From Theobroma cacao (Eukaryota > Streptophyta > Magnoliopsida > Malvales > Malvaceae): a stretch of DNA of 64,000 nucleotides. The stretch lies in NCBI RefSeq assembly GCF_000208745.1, contig NC_030855.1, forward strand, positions 1,472,409-1,536,408. The letters are read 5' to 3'. Of the stretch, positions 25,675 through 37,500 are shown in pieces. The translations under genes were made by a program, and so were the position numbers. Position 1 is the first letter of the stretch, and each line of letters starts with the position of its first letter. Below the pieces are notes generated by a model that did no database searches, was not told the origin of the DNA, and saw nothing but the letters and a program-made list of their open reading frames with translations.

Positions 25675-26762
25675 GACCGATTAATCAACAACCACAACCA
25701 CCGGCAGGTGGGTTTTCCTCCAACTTCTCCTCATCATCGTCGTCATCATCAGCCCATAGGAGTCGTCCACGTAGAAGAGCCGACCTAACCTTACCGCTTC
25801 CCCAACGCGACCCTTCTTTCGCCGTCCCTCTTCCGCTTCCGCCGTCCAACAACTCCGCTACATCGGCCTCCAACGCGAACGCGACGGCCGTTCAGCAAGT
25901 CAACTTCTCGGAACTCGACCGGGTCAACCGGGTAGGGAGCGGCACGGGGGGCACCGTCTACAAAGTCCTCCACCGCCCTTCGTCTCGCGCTTTTGCCCTC
26001 AAGGTCATCTATGGGAACCATGAAGAGTCCGTTCGGCGTCAGATCCGCAGGGAGATCGAGATCCTTCGTGACGTGGACCACCCCAACGTGGTCAAATGCC
26101 ACGAAATGTACGATCACAACGGCGAAATCCAGGTTCTTTTGGAATTCATGGACGGCGGATCTTTGGAAGGGACCCACATACCTCAGGAGTCCAACTTATC
26201 AGATCTAGCCCGACAAATCTTGAGCGGGCTCAACTACCTTCACCGGCGACACATAGTCCACCGCGACATAAAACCCTCGAATCTGTTAATCAACTTCAAG
26301 AAGAGGGTGAAAATCGCTGATTTTGGGGTGAGCCGAATCTTGGATCAAACCATGGACGCATGTAATTCATCGGTTGGGACTATAGCCTACATGAGTCCGG
26401 AAAGGATCAACACGGATTTGAACCATGGGCGGTACGATGGATACGCTGGGGATATTTGGAGTTTGGGTGTCAGCATATTGGAATTCTATTTGGGGAGGTT
26501 CCCTTTTGCGGTTGGTAGACAAGGGGATTGGGCTAGTCTTATGTGTGCTATTTGTATGTCTCAGCCGCCGGAGGCGCCGCCCAGTGCTTCCTATGAGTTT
26601 AGGCATTTTATCTCTTGTTGTTTGCAGAGGGATCCCGCCAGGAGATGGACGGCGGCCCAGTTGTTGCAGCATCCTTTCGTAGTCAGAGGAATACCAGGCC
26701 AGAATCATGCTGCTCAGAATCTACACCAGTTATTGCCTCCTCCACCTCCTCTTTCTACTTAG
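25671..26762 (+). CDS. MAP kinase kinase, group C (MKK4/MKK5 type)
   Basis: A dual-specificity kinase that, in relatives, phosphorylates MPK3/MPK6 in immunity, stomatal patterning and abscission. It is a single exon of 363 aa; intronless structure is typical of this group. The N-terminus carries a basic MAPK docking site ([16 protein letters not shown], about 32-47). Kinase landmarks are the Gly loop [10 protein letters not shown] (89-98), Lys111, HRDIKPSN with Asp199, and DFG at 217-219. The plant MKK activation motif S/T-x5-S/T is present as Thr227 and Ser233, followed by [13 protein letters not shown] Ser run and a Pro-rich tail flank the kinase. The frame is open upstream to 25650 but with no ATG, so 25671 is the start. 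MKK4 and MKK5 cannot be told apart from sequence alone. Confidence 0.95.
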   Translation: MRPINQQPQPPAGGFSSNFSSSSSSSSAHRSRPRRRADLTLPLPQRDPSFAVPLPLPPSNNSATSASNANATAVQQVNFSELDRVNRVGSGTGGTVYKVLHRPSSRAFALKVIYGNHEESVRRQIRREIEILRDVDHPNVVKCHEMYDHNGEIQVLLEFMDGGSLEGTHIPQESNLSDLARQILSGLNYLHRRHIVHRDIKPSNLLINFKKRVKIADFGVSRILDQTMDACNSSVGTIAYMSPERINTDLNHGRYDGYAGDIWSLGVSILEFYLGRFPFAVGRQGDWASLMCAICMSQPPEAPPSASYEFRHFISCCLQRDPARRWTAAQLLQHPFVVRGIPGQNHAAQNLHQLLPPPPPLST

Positions 26763-27034
26763 TAGTGTTTGCTTGTTCTTTTTGGTTTCTTTTCTTCTTT
26801 TTCTCTGAAAAAAAATTTTTCTGTAAGTTTTGGTATAATGAGCATGTTCCTTCTTCTTTTTCTTTTCTTTCTTATGTTTCCATTAATCAATCTTCTTCTT
26901 TCTTTCTTCTCTTTTTTCTTATGATAAAAAGATAGTAATCTTTACAATATTAGAAAAGAAAAGGAAAACTGTCCGATATGATTTTCCTTCCCTGGTTTTG
27001 GTTTTGTTTGCTTATTCTTATGCTTTTCATCTGC

Positions 27035-27085
<51 letters not shown>

Positions 27086-29938
27086 GAATGAGTTGCAATG
27101 CAATTCATGGGTTTTGGTTAAAACTTTTGGAAATGACTTGTTGATGATGGTTAGATACAAAGAGAAGGTTTAGATTTTGCCATGGTCATCAATTGTATTA
27201 AATAAAAGGGAATGGATGTCTTATCTCTCTGTCTGTCTGTCTGTTCATTATGATTATCTACCCTGGTGGTGGAGGCAAATTATAAAAGGGGAAGTCCCAC
27301 ATCTTGGATTGGATGCCATGCTTATTATTCTTTGGAATTCTTGTGTTGTTTTTGGATACCCTTTTTTTGGGGTGCTAAAATTGTGCATCAGTGGCCCCTC
27401 TATTTTTTGTAAAGACAATGCTTATGTCTTTACCTCTTTCTAATAGCTGTGTATGCAAATGGAAAACCAGGGTTAATTGGGTGGAATCAAAAGGTTTTTC
27501 TTGTTGATGATGTAAAGTTGTTCCATATCTGGAAAGATATGTTAGTACCCTTTTTTTCTCACCTTTAGATTGTCCAATTTCCAGTTCCTTAATTGGCTTT
27601 TTTAGGGTTTATTACTTTACATAGAAAGTGTGATTAGTCATATTGTGATGCTTTTCGGACTGGGATAATTCTTACACTGCTTATTATTCTCTTTTGTCGA
27701 TTCATATACAGCATGATGCATCATTCTAAGATACTTTTGTGTGATTGGAACAATGGGACTGAGGTAGAGCAAATGCCACAGATAGCATTTGTCTCTGTGT
27801 TTGATTGTGGTTATTATTGTTTGCTTGGACTTTTGAGAATGTTATGTTTTAGCCTAACCTGCTCAGTGGAAGTCAGTCTTATTCTGTAAAGTATGTTCTG
27901 ATGTGGTGGTTTGAGTTTGTGTATGGTTTTCATTGAGACTCTTTTGCTGTTCCAAAATTTGGCCAGCCTGTCTGTGTAGTTCATTCTTGTGATTAAGGAG
28001 AAAGGGACAATAATGATAAATCAAAGTTTGTTCTGATGATTGTATGTGCATGCCAGTGGAGAAAAAAGGCTTCTTATAGTTGTTGTATATTGCTGAAAAA
28101 TGGCCTTTGCCAGAGGAGTGCCTGCCTGCCTCTTGCTTGGCTACAATGAGTTGGGGTTGCAAAGTTTAGGAGATTGATTGAGTTGGGGTATCTAGCCATC
28201 ATAATTTCATGATAAATTCAAGTGAAGTTCTCTTCTTCTTCATTTGATTTGGGAAAATGGAGTTAATAATTTCTAACTTATGGTTCGATGTCAGATGAAA
28301 GTTTGGGGTATAAGATGTGAGAACCTTTATCGAAAGTTTCATTCTTGTATTAGAAAGCAGTTAGTATAGGTCTTACCTTCATTTCTAAGGGCCAAGGAGC
28401 TGGGAGTTGGGACCCCTGGATCTAATCTTGCATTGATGCTGGAATGTTTGAGATGTTGTCTAGCCATGCAAAAACAAAGGCTCTACTTATCCTGAAAATA
28501 AAAAAGTCTAGGCCATAAACATAAGTTAAACAAATAGTAGTGGATTATTTGGGTAAAGAACTTCTTTCCAATTATTTGAATATAATCTTTTACCTATTTT
28601 TCTTGCCACTTTCCCCTTTGACTTATCTTTTCCACCTGTTATTTCCTTTACTTTTCTTCTCGTTTTTTAAGCTGTTTAAACAAGAAATGTACCCTCAGGT
28701 TTTCCCATCACCCTTTCCATCCTTTCTCCTTGCGGTTCTCATTGGTTTGAGTTCTCTTCCTAGGGCTGTCCATGGAATTCTTTGACACAAACAACGAAAT
28801 AAGAGAATGAGAGGGGAAGTATGCGAGAATATGTGGAAGTGAACTTAAGACTAACAACTGGTATAATCCCTCAAAGATTGGATATAATTTGCTTGGAATG
28901 TGGTACCGATGGTGTGAAAGTCACGCTAAGGAAGATAAATCAAGTGGAAACGAGGCAATAAGGTTGCCAAGGAAGATTAAAGGTCAAGAAAGATGACACA
29001 GAGAGAAAGTTTAAGCTATGGATGAGATAGCCCAGAGACATAAGTTGAGTGGCGATTTGCCCACAAGGAAAGGGTCCAATTTTGATGTCCTAAATCAATA
29101 GGCCATAAGTTCCATTAGGCCGTAAGGCCAATATCAAAAAAGCATACCAAAGGAAAACTAATAATAATAAAGCCTAGTTTATGTTCCTTAACACCAAAAC
29201 CTGGGTGCATCTTCTGTCAAGTGCAAGTCTTAGTGCCTGACAAGAACCAGCCAACTTCCAAAGCATAGGAGTCTCAAGAAAATAAAAGTCTACAAAACCC
29301 ACAACGAATAATGACCAAAAGAATTTATGGCCCATTAGTGCCTACTTTTATAAAGGAAAATGTTAGGAAAGGCAAAAGGCAGCGAAATGAATGCGAGTGA
29401 ACAACACATTCCTAACCCAGTGTCTAGCGCTACAGAGCAATTCCATTGCATCGAATCTATGACAGATAGATATACAGAAACAAGTAAATGAACCAACAAG
29501 ATTCAGTAAAATAGCAGTGTTCAGTGTTCACCATATGCCATAAATATGTATCGTACAATTATCGAATCCTTGAGTAACAGAGTTCAAAGCTTAAAAAGTT
29601 CAAGGTTGGATGCACATCAATTTTTAATGTACCAGCAAAATAGTTGGGTAGATGATTCCCAGCAGCAAGCCGATCCAAATTACTGCCTTGTTCCTTACAT
29701 AAACTCTTACAATTTCGGCTAACAAAAAAACTCATACAATTTGTTAGTAAACAAACTTCATCACCTTCAATGTAAGATATTGATATTTACCTAATGGAAA
29801 AATGTGTTTGGAGAAGTGGAGCTATATAATGATCTAATTTCTTCACAGACATAGCAAGGAAATTTCAGACTTGATTGTTCAAAGGCTTATCATAACCACG
29901 AGATGAAACGAATCTAAAGTGTTTGTTGTGTGTTTTCA
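26763..29938. other. Intergenic region, MKK to pterin-reductase gene
   Basis: About 3.2 kb between the 3' ends of two convergent genes. It contains the probable MKK 3' UTR (T/C-rich, to about 26940), a TTA microsatellite near 27035-27083, and otherwise AT-rich sequence. Open frames here are short, lack family resemblance and have no visible splice partners; I call no gene. Confidence 0.5.
27035..27083 (+). repeat. (TTA)n microsatellite
   Basis: About 16 uninterrupted TTA units lie downstream of the MKK gene. A long pure trinucleotide tract is likely length-polymorphic. Confidence 0.9.
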
Positions 29939-32900
29939 TCAGACAGTCAGGGATGCACCATTGTCTGCTGCTGTAAGATTGAGGATCATTGTAGCTGCCT
30001 TAAAAGACCTGATTAAAAGATACCCAATGACAAACATTTCAACTTCTCAAACCATAAGGCAAAATAACATGAACAAGACAGTTAAAAGAGAAAAAGTAAT
30101 GTAAGCATTTTGCAATGTACTGGTAAAGTCAACCTACTTAGTAGAATATTAACTTTTATGCCTAGGATATGTTGTAAAGGAAATTTGATTGTTTTAACAT
30201 ACGTACAAACCTAAATAATGTTGTATTAAATAAATTTTGTTATTCATTTAATTTTACAGATCTTCCAAACAAAATGTGATTTCTTACACTAATGCTTTCT
30301 TTTCATCTGCAACGTGTGCGACCTTCAAAATTCAAACTACTTATTAAACATCTTTGTCTCATTATTAGACGTATAAAAGTAATTCATGAGGATGACAATA
30401 ATCTAAACAAAAATTAATGACGCTAACTAATTACTGAGTATAGTTTACCAAGAAAAGTTATCGGATTTAAACTGATATATAGAGATACCAATTAAAATCA
30501 GTCAGATCCCAAAGTCAAAGGATCATAGTCAAAGGTTGAATTGGCCCCAAAAATGGTTAGCAGGAAAAAAGCTCAATCCCTAATCTAGAGATGTGCCAGA
30601 TAGATCAATATAATTAGTAATAAAAGACTCTACTTCTCTTTTTATTTTGTCAAGGTTTAGTTCCTTACAAACCACTCCATAATACATGTCACTCTGTTTG
30701 TGTCCTGCTCAGTATCAATTTGGATTCTTGTTATATTTTAGTGTTCCAGTGGTGTAGCTCCTTTTGATTGAATGAGATGCATGGAAGTCCCCCATTGATA
30801 AGCAGACTGCTTGCTAGAACACTCAAATCATCCATTTGAGATTTTTTATTCTTATTTTGATACTATAACACCTTCTCCCTTCAGTTTCTCTCCATCAAAT
30901 TAAAATTTCCCCACATAACCACATTTCAGATTCCATTCCACTTTTTAACCCCTTCCCCTGATATCCTCCTCTACTTGAATTTATGTCTCCAAACCACTCT
31001 CTTACCAGCATTATTTTTACATCTTGTGTTCCTAATTGCTTGGCTTCAAGTCCCTCAGTATTGTTTGGATCTCCTTGCCAAATCCTCTTTATCATTACAG
31101 CACTCTAGTGCAACACTAATCCAATTCTAAATTAAATTAATGCAGGGGAAAGGGAAGATGAAGGATGGGAATATGCTAGTTGAGGGAGTAAATCTAGGAC
31201 TTTATTTTATATTTTACAGGTTTGAGTTGTAACTTTTACAAATATGTAGGCTGTTTTAGATTATTTAGGTTATTTTGTAACAATCAGTGTTTTACCCTTT
31301 TCCAAGTATTGGGATTTAGGGTTATCTTTGATATTTTGCATTTCATTGGGGTTAAGGGTATAGTTATAGATACTTATGTTATTTTAATATGGAGTAGGTT
31401 TGATTGTTGATACATTTGACATTGAGATTTTGAATTGAGAAAGACTTCACATTTGAATTAATGCAATTGAGATTTTCAAACTATTATTGAATGTTATAAT
31501 TCTGGGTTATCTGTTCTACATCAGAGATTCTACCAAACAATAGAACTAATTGAAAAATAATAAAAACCTAAATGGACTGATATAAACTTTAGGTTTAATA
31601 ATCCAGCTAGGTTCAAGTCTGTTGTGTGCATGGCTAAACGAAAGAATAAAGGCTATGCCAAAAACAGTTACAATCAAGGCTTTGCAAGTGGTAAAATATG
31701 CTTTATAGGGCAAACGCCACAAAGAGACCACTGTCCTTTCATCATAGAAATTATGCACTGCAAATGGTGGATTCAAATTCTTGGCACGTAGTGGCTCCTA
31801 TTTAAAACTCTGGTCACAGGTAGCCTACTCTGTAATTTGTTTTGACTAGAAATTCTTTCAAGCTTCTAAGCTAAAGCAATCTACAGTACTCACTATGTTA
31901 CAAAAGCAAACAGTTTTGAAAGTGGGAATTAAAGCAAAGATATTCGCAACTATATTGTTCTTTTGCATCTGCCATGATGCATACATTATATATCCCAACT
32001 CTTAATAGCGCTAGAATCTATTTTGTAATGTTTAGGTTTAGAGAGAGCATATTTGAAATGTTTGCAATAGCAATCTTAGAGGAATTTATCTTCCAATGAA
32101 TTGAATTAAGAGACTAGATTTTAAAAACAATTGCAATGGATTAGAATTTACAGGTTGTTAATGCATTTGACATGAAGAGCAAGATATTTTAGCTTAATTT
32201 ATCCTGCTTTCTATATGATTCTGGAATATAATAAAATTGATATCACTTAAATGCACAACTGCATAAACCGAAAAATATAAATAACTCTTACTAAAACTTA
32301 AAAGAAAACTCTGCATACCATGCTTCAGGTGTCTGATATCCTGAGGCTGAACTTCCAAAGCAAGATTGAAGCATCTCAGTATTTATCACACCTGGACTAA
32401 GTGCTACAACAGCAAAGCCATCAGGCATTTCCTTTGCCACCGCTTTACTTAAACCCTCAATAGCCCACTTTGATGCACAGTATGGTGCAACCTGTTGAGA
32501 CACAAGGATGTTTCAAATTTGGTTCACTATTACTGGAAAAGATTTAATTCAGCTTTAAAAAATGCAAACAACTGCCTATAAATTCATTTCTGTTGTTTTC
32601 ACCAATGGTTCCTTCATTTCAGATAAACAACTATGAATTTTCGCTTGGGCTAATCATAGCATTTAATATAGGATAATAAATACACGAAATGTGAAAAAGA
32701 TGAAATCCTGAATTTACCAGGGCAGCACCAGATCTTCCCCATCCAGAAGACATATTAACAATAATCCCTTGCCTTTTTGGAATCATCAAAGGGATAAAGT
32801 GACGCATCACATTTGCAACCCCTTTAACATTTGTATCAATCACAGTATCAAACTCTTCTGCTGGTACCTCCCAAATTCTGTTGTTTTTATTGATTGTACC

Positions 32901-33798
32901 TGCATTATTTACTGCCAATACCCTAATGTTAGCAAAGTAAAGACTGAAAGAGCAGAAGCTACATGGATTTCAGCTTAGCACGAAATGTGCTCTAAAGCTA
33001 TTGATTTATATTCACTCCAATTTTAGATTAAGAAACAGACATAAAGCAAAACGAGACAATTGCCCTATCTATATTTTTGTTCGTTTAATAGCAGTTTTTC
33101 AAAATTAATGTGACTATGGAGAGTATGATTTGATTAACGAATCATAAACCAATGCTTCGCTAATGATTATGTACTCGGATTGAGTATAGTTGAAGACATG
33201 CCTAAACATTTTCGACTAATCAGGCAGATACTTCAATTCCTCATAATTATGTCAAACTAAGGACAAGTGTTTTTAACTTGTAAGAAATGAGGTAACCTAG
33301 AACTGTTCCAGAAGCAGTTAAACAGAGCTTAATTTCAAATCTAACGTTCTTCTTTTTGGGACAAGAATTGGAAACTAGAATAAAAACCTAAAAGGCTAAA
33401 GCAAACAGCATTACCGATTATGTCTGGAACAACCTTCTTTTCCATTACTAACCGAGCTAGCTCCTCGACGCTGCTATTCGACCTCTGCAAATTCAAACGA
33501 AAAAAGAAAAAAAAATCATTTCAATAGCCAAAAAACAGAGCAGCCTGTAGAAAGAGCACAGAAGTGGAGTGGCGAATAGGGGGCGAACCACGTCGACATT
33601 GAGGAGAAGGTGACGGTCGGGGGCGGCGAGCTCCGATTGGAGGGAGTTGAGTTTTTCCTGGGCGCGGGAGCACCCGATAACCGTGTGGCCTCTCTTGGAA
33701 AGCTCGAGGGCTAAGGCTCTCCCCAGCCCTTTGCTCACTCCAGTTACCAAAACCGTCTTAGCCGCTCCGTTAGACCCGCTAAACGACGCCGTCGTCAT
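29939..33798 (-). CDS. Short-chain dehydrogenase, NADPH-dependent pterin aldehyde reductase type
   Basis: Likely reduces aldehydes including pterin-6-aldehyde, a folate breakdown product, in the cytosol (function by family: Arabidopsis At1g10310). Five exons in transcript order: 33798-33589, 33484-33415, 32911-32718, 32491-32319, 30008-29939, all GT-AG, giving 238 aa. Visible SDR features are the TGVSKGLG cofactor loop (Thr19 to Gly26), NNAG (95-98), probable catalytic Ser149 in NMSSGWG, and YCASK with Tyr162 and Lys166. The last exon is only 70 nt and lies 2.3 kb away. It restores the AW.(F/V)KAATMILNLT and NGASLTV ending of the family. The start ATG at 33798 precedes a short Ser/Gly-rich leader of about 13 residues with no obvious targeting signal. 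Confidence 0.93.
30009..32318 (-). other. Large last intron (2.3 kb) of the pterin-reductase gene
   Basis: Flanked by the donor GTATGC after the EA(W) codons and an acceptor ending AATCAG. AT-rich, with no coding exon or recognisable element seen inside. Reading through the donor adds YAEFSFKF and a stop at 32291, which would be a shortened isoform lacking the conserved C-terminus. Confidence 0.6.
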
Positions 33799-34502
33799 TC
33801 TTCACTTTTTCGCTCCTCCCCTCCAAGGACACAAACAAACAAACGAAATGGTTATACTTCCTTTGGATTTGAATTTCGAAACTTGAAAAGCGTCGATGTA
33901 AATTAAAGAGCAGTTGCCATTGCCACCGCCTTTGATGTATATAAAACAGCGTCTAGAAGTAACGGTGGACATGAAGTTCAACCGCGCGTTGCACGAGATT
34001 AGATATAATTCAAATAATATTTATAATTATTAATGATATTATTAAGTATTAGACATATACTCAAACGAACTTTAATAAAAAATTTTATTATGTTTAATTA
34101 TTCTAAAATTATAAAAATTGTTTTTATTATCATTTTATAAATTAATAATAATTTTTAACTTTTCAGTATCGTTTTCATCCAAAAATAAATTAAAATATTC
34201 TAATCAATTTTTTACTCTAGACAATGATATACAGACGTTCACTGCTAGTTCTGCAGTGATATAATCGATAGTTTAAGAAATATACATTGTCATTTGAATT
34301 TAACTCAAATAATAAAAGTCTGATAATTTTAGATAAAATTATTAATATTTTTTCTTTGTGAAAATTTTTAATATTTTTTTAAATAAAATATACATATACT
34401 TATCACTGAATCAAATAATGGAGTACAAAATTTCTAAATAAACAACCCGCCGGTAACCCGACTTGATTCTCTTCTAGATTATTAAGCTCCTGCTGAAATG
34501 TA
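33799..34502. other. Intergenic region between pterin-reductase and EF-P genes
   Basis: About 700 bp holding the reductase promoter and 5' leader and the 3' end of the EF-P transcript; both genes are on the minus strand. Mostly A/T-rich from 34000 to 34440. No gene seen. Confidence 0.5.
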
Positions 34503-37500
34503 CTATTTGTTTGCCCTGAAAAGAGAAGGAAAAGCTGATGTTAAAGAAAGACTTCCATTGTGGAATCAATAAGAAACATAACCATTAGTCCCTAGCGTTC
34601 AGAGCAGGTGCATGAATGGTATCAAAGCAAGCAGCTAAAAAACAGCTATTCCATTTCTAATTTGCAGGCTATGGGGGATACTCATCCAAATTCAACAAAT
34701 ATTGCATGAATAAATAGATTGCATCTACTATAATCGGATATCGGCTATCCCATCCGTACTCTTGATTCTTAACAAATCATCAATCTGCTATACTTATGAG
34801 TATAGAAAGGACACTGTTGACTTTTACTATCACTTACAAGCTTAAACATTATCGATAGTTTACAAAATAAATATTTGTTCTTAGTATTTAGTGTCAAAGG
34901 GATGAATAAAAACTGGCAAGGCCGAGAGTTCTTCAACCCGATTTAGCACAAATAATTGCTTTCATGTGGATTTTGCCACCAGCAACACCCATATGTTTTG
35001 TTGCTGGGTTGAGAATACTTGGCCACAGAAAAGGGCATACAGTACCCTTTTCCATGTGTACATTCAGCTTAAAACCTGCCTAAAATCATTTTAAGACCAT
35101 GTTTCGCTCTCTCAATAAAAATAGCCAAGGGTTCTCCAAAAGCAACCAAAGGATGCCGACAAAGAGACTCAAGCAAGAGATTCAAGGAAATTACATAACA
35201 TAATTTTTTGCAGGGAAAATAGAACATTGAAATTCACCTGCCAAGGAAAGAATCATCTTCAGTACTGATAATTATTTCTTCACCTGTTTCGAGATAAGGT
35301 GGTACCTGAGGAAGTCGCAAATTAGGTAAAGAAAAACACAATGTTTTCAAATTGGCTAAAAAGATAAAAGGGCATCAGAGCAGCAAATCCATAAGTAGAA
35401 ATGCCAAGAAAGCTTGTAACTAGATGCCCTATAACAATGATTATGAGCAAAATCAACAATTAAGCAATAAATTCTTCTAGTATATAGTCCATGTAATTCA
35501 ACCCAATCCTGCCCAGCCTCCAGCCATAGACAGAAGGTTTGTTGGCCCATTCTATTTGGTTAAATCAGAATATGTGGATGATATAACATGTGGGTTTGAG
35601 ATTCCATACACTTAATGTACATAAATTCATTAGCAAGCATTATAGTTGAGCACAACGAAATTATAAGCCCCCACCAAAACTCTCCCTCCACTAGTAATTT
35701 CTTTGTCCAATAGGCATAACAATCTACATGCACAAGGATGTACAATGCTTAAGGCTAAAATTTTATAGATAATTCAAAGAAATAGAAATCAATTGCATGT
35801 TCAACTTACTTGAACAGTGAGGCCATTGTCCAGCAAAGCCTTTTTATACCTGCAGCAAGAAGAAGTATAAAAACAAAATCCCAAGTCAAAAGGCCTACAA
35901 GTGATTTAGCAAGTAGAATTCTTCGACGGAGCACATTGCCATTATTTAACAAAATATATCATGATGTAATATGCAGAGACATAACATTTGGAATTACCAC
36001 AAGCAATTATTTACTAATTTCTTAAGATGAAGTAAAATTAGGAAAAAACCATTAACAAAGAAAATGATTAACAACATTATCATACTGAAGTTTGATTGAG
36101 AAAAAGAAACTAACGTATCCTACTATCAGGGCAGAGAGAGAGAGAGAGAGAGAGAGGGAGGTAGATATTGTTTGTGCCATTGTTGAAAGGGAATTGCAGA
36201 AATCTAAACTGACCACTGAAGTCAGAGAGAGAAATCACATGGATAGGGACAGAGAGCAGATATGTTACAATGAGAAGAAACTAGGGAGCAGACTGGATTC
36301 TAAAGTTTTTTAGGTGCAAATGATTGTGAAGCTTTTAAAATCCTAAATGGATTTTGCCCAAATTCAAATTTGGCTTCTTTAAATCACTTCCTAAACTATG
36401 AATTTGGATTTATGTCTTGAGTTCAACCCAAAATATATATTCATCTTAAACACACATGTCACATGCACATCAGAAGCAATCACATTCATAACACAAGTCA
36501 CACATTCACAAATTGTTTCTTTTTTTTATTTGACACATGGACACCCATTGGGCCTAAGGCTACAGAAAGCGAGGCAGCCCTTTTCTATTTCATAAATCTC
36601 AAGATTCAAACTAGAGACCTGCAAGTTGGAGTCCAAGGTTCTAAACGCTGGGGTGTCCCCATGGGGACAAATACAGAAATTGGTGCTCATTGTTCACCAT
36701 CTCAAAAAACAAAAGAACACGTGTATATAAGCAATATTAAATCATGGATACTCTAGAGATCCAAACGATAATCATTATTGACTTCCCAACTCTAGAGCAA
36801 GGGTCATATAACTATTTCTCACTTCAAACGCCAAAAAATATATACTTATACATGTCCTTTATAATGCATGTTGACAGGACAACCCATGAAGGTATAGCAA
36901 GTGCTATTGTTTGGATATTTATCGTAATCTTTTCAGCAGCTTATCAAATACATATCTATCATGACCAAAATTACTGGAACAAGTTCATGCAAAAATTTAA
37001 TTAAGCAGCATTTCTCAGAAAATATTCTGAGGCATAAACAGGTTAAAATGACATAGACATCAATATAGTTAAGGATATAATGAGCATTTATAAGATGGAA
37101 AACATACCGAGGGGTGGACGTAATCCCCTTCATTGGAGCTTGTGTTTCCTTAATAGTACATGTTACACGCTTTGGAACTGATGCGCTCAAAGGTCTTCCA
37201 TCATATAACTGCAATCTAACTTTCATTTCCTCTGTTATGCATGACATAATATTTAGCAAGACAATAGGAGTTCAATCAAGACAGCTAACAACCATGGAGC
37301 ATAAATTGCAATTGCAATCAAAGAAAATGCTGACCATCAGCAGCAGAGAGCCACGAAAGAAATCCACAACATATTTAGAGGGAAAAAAAAAAAAGGAAAC
37401 TAAATAACATTCTAGGACACTAAGGCTCAAAGCTTTTTATCAAGTCATTGAAACTAATGGAGCACTCCAGCCAAAAAAGAATAAACTGATGGATTACTTC

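Noticed and set aside
25236..25697. 153-codon minus-strand frame rich in Glu, Lys, Phe and Leu
   Set aside because: Low-complexity antisense of the C/T-rich MKK leader; no splice or promoter support.
25791..26177. 128-codon minus-strand frame across the MKK gene
   Set aside because: Complement of the GC-richer kinase coding sequence; no independent features.
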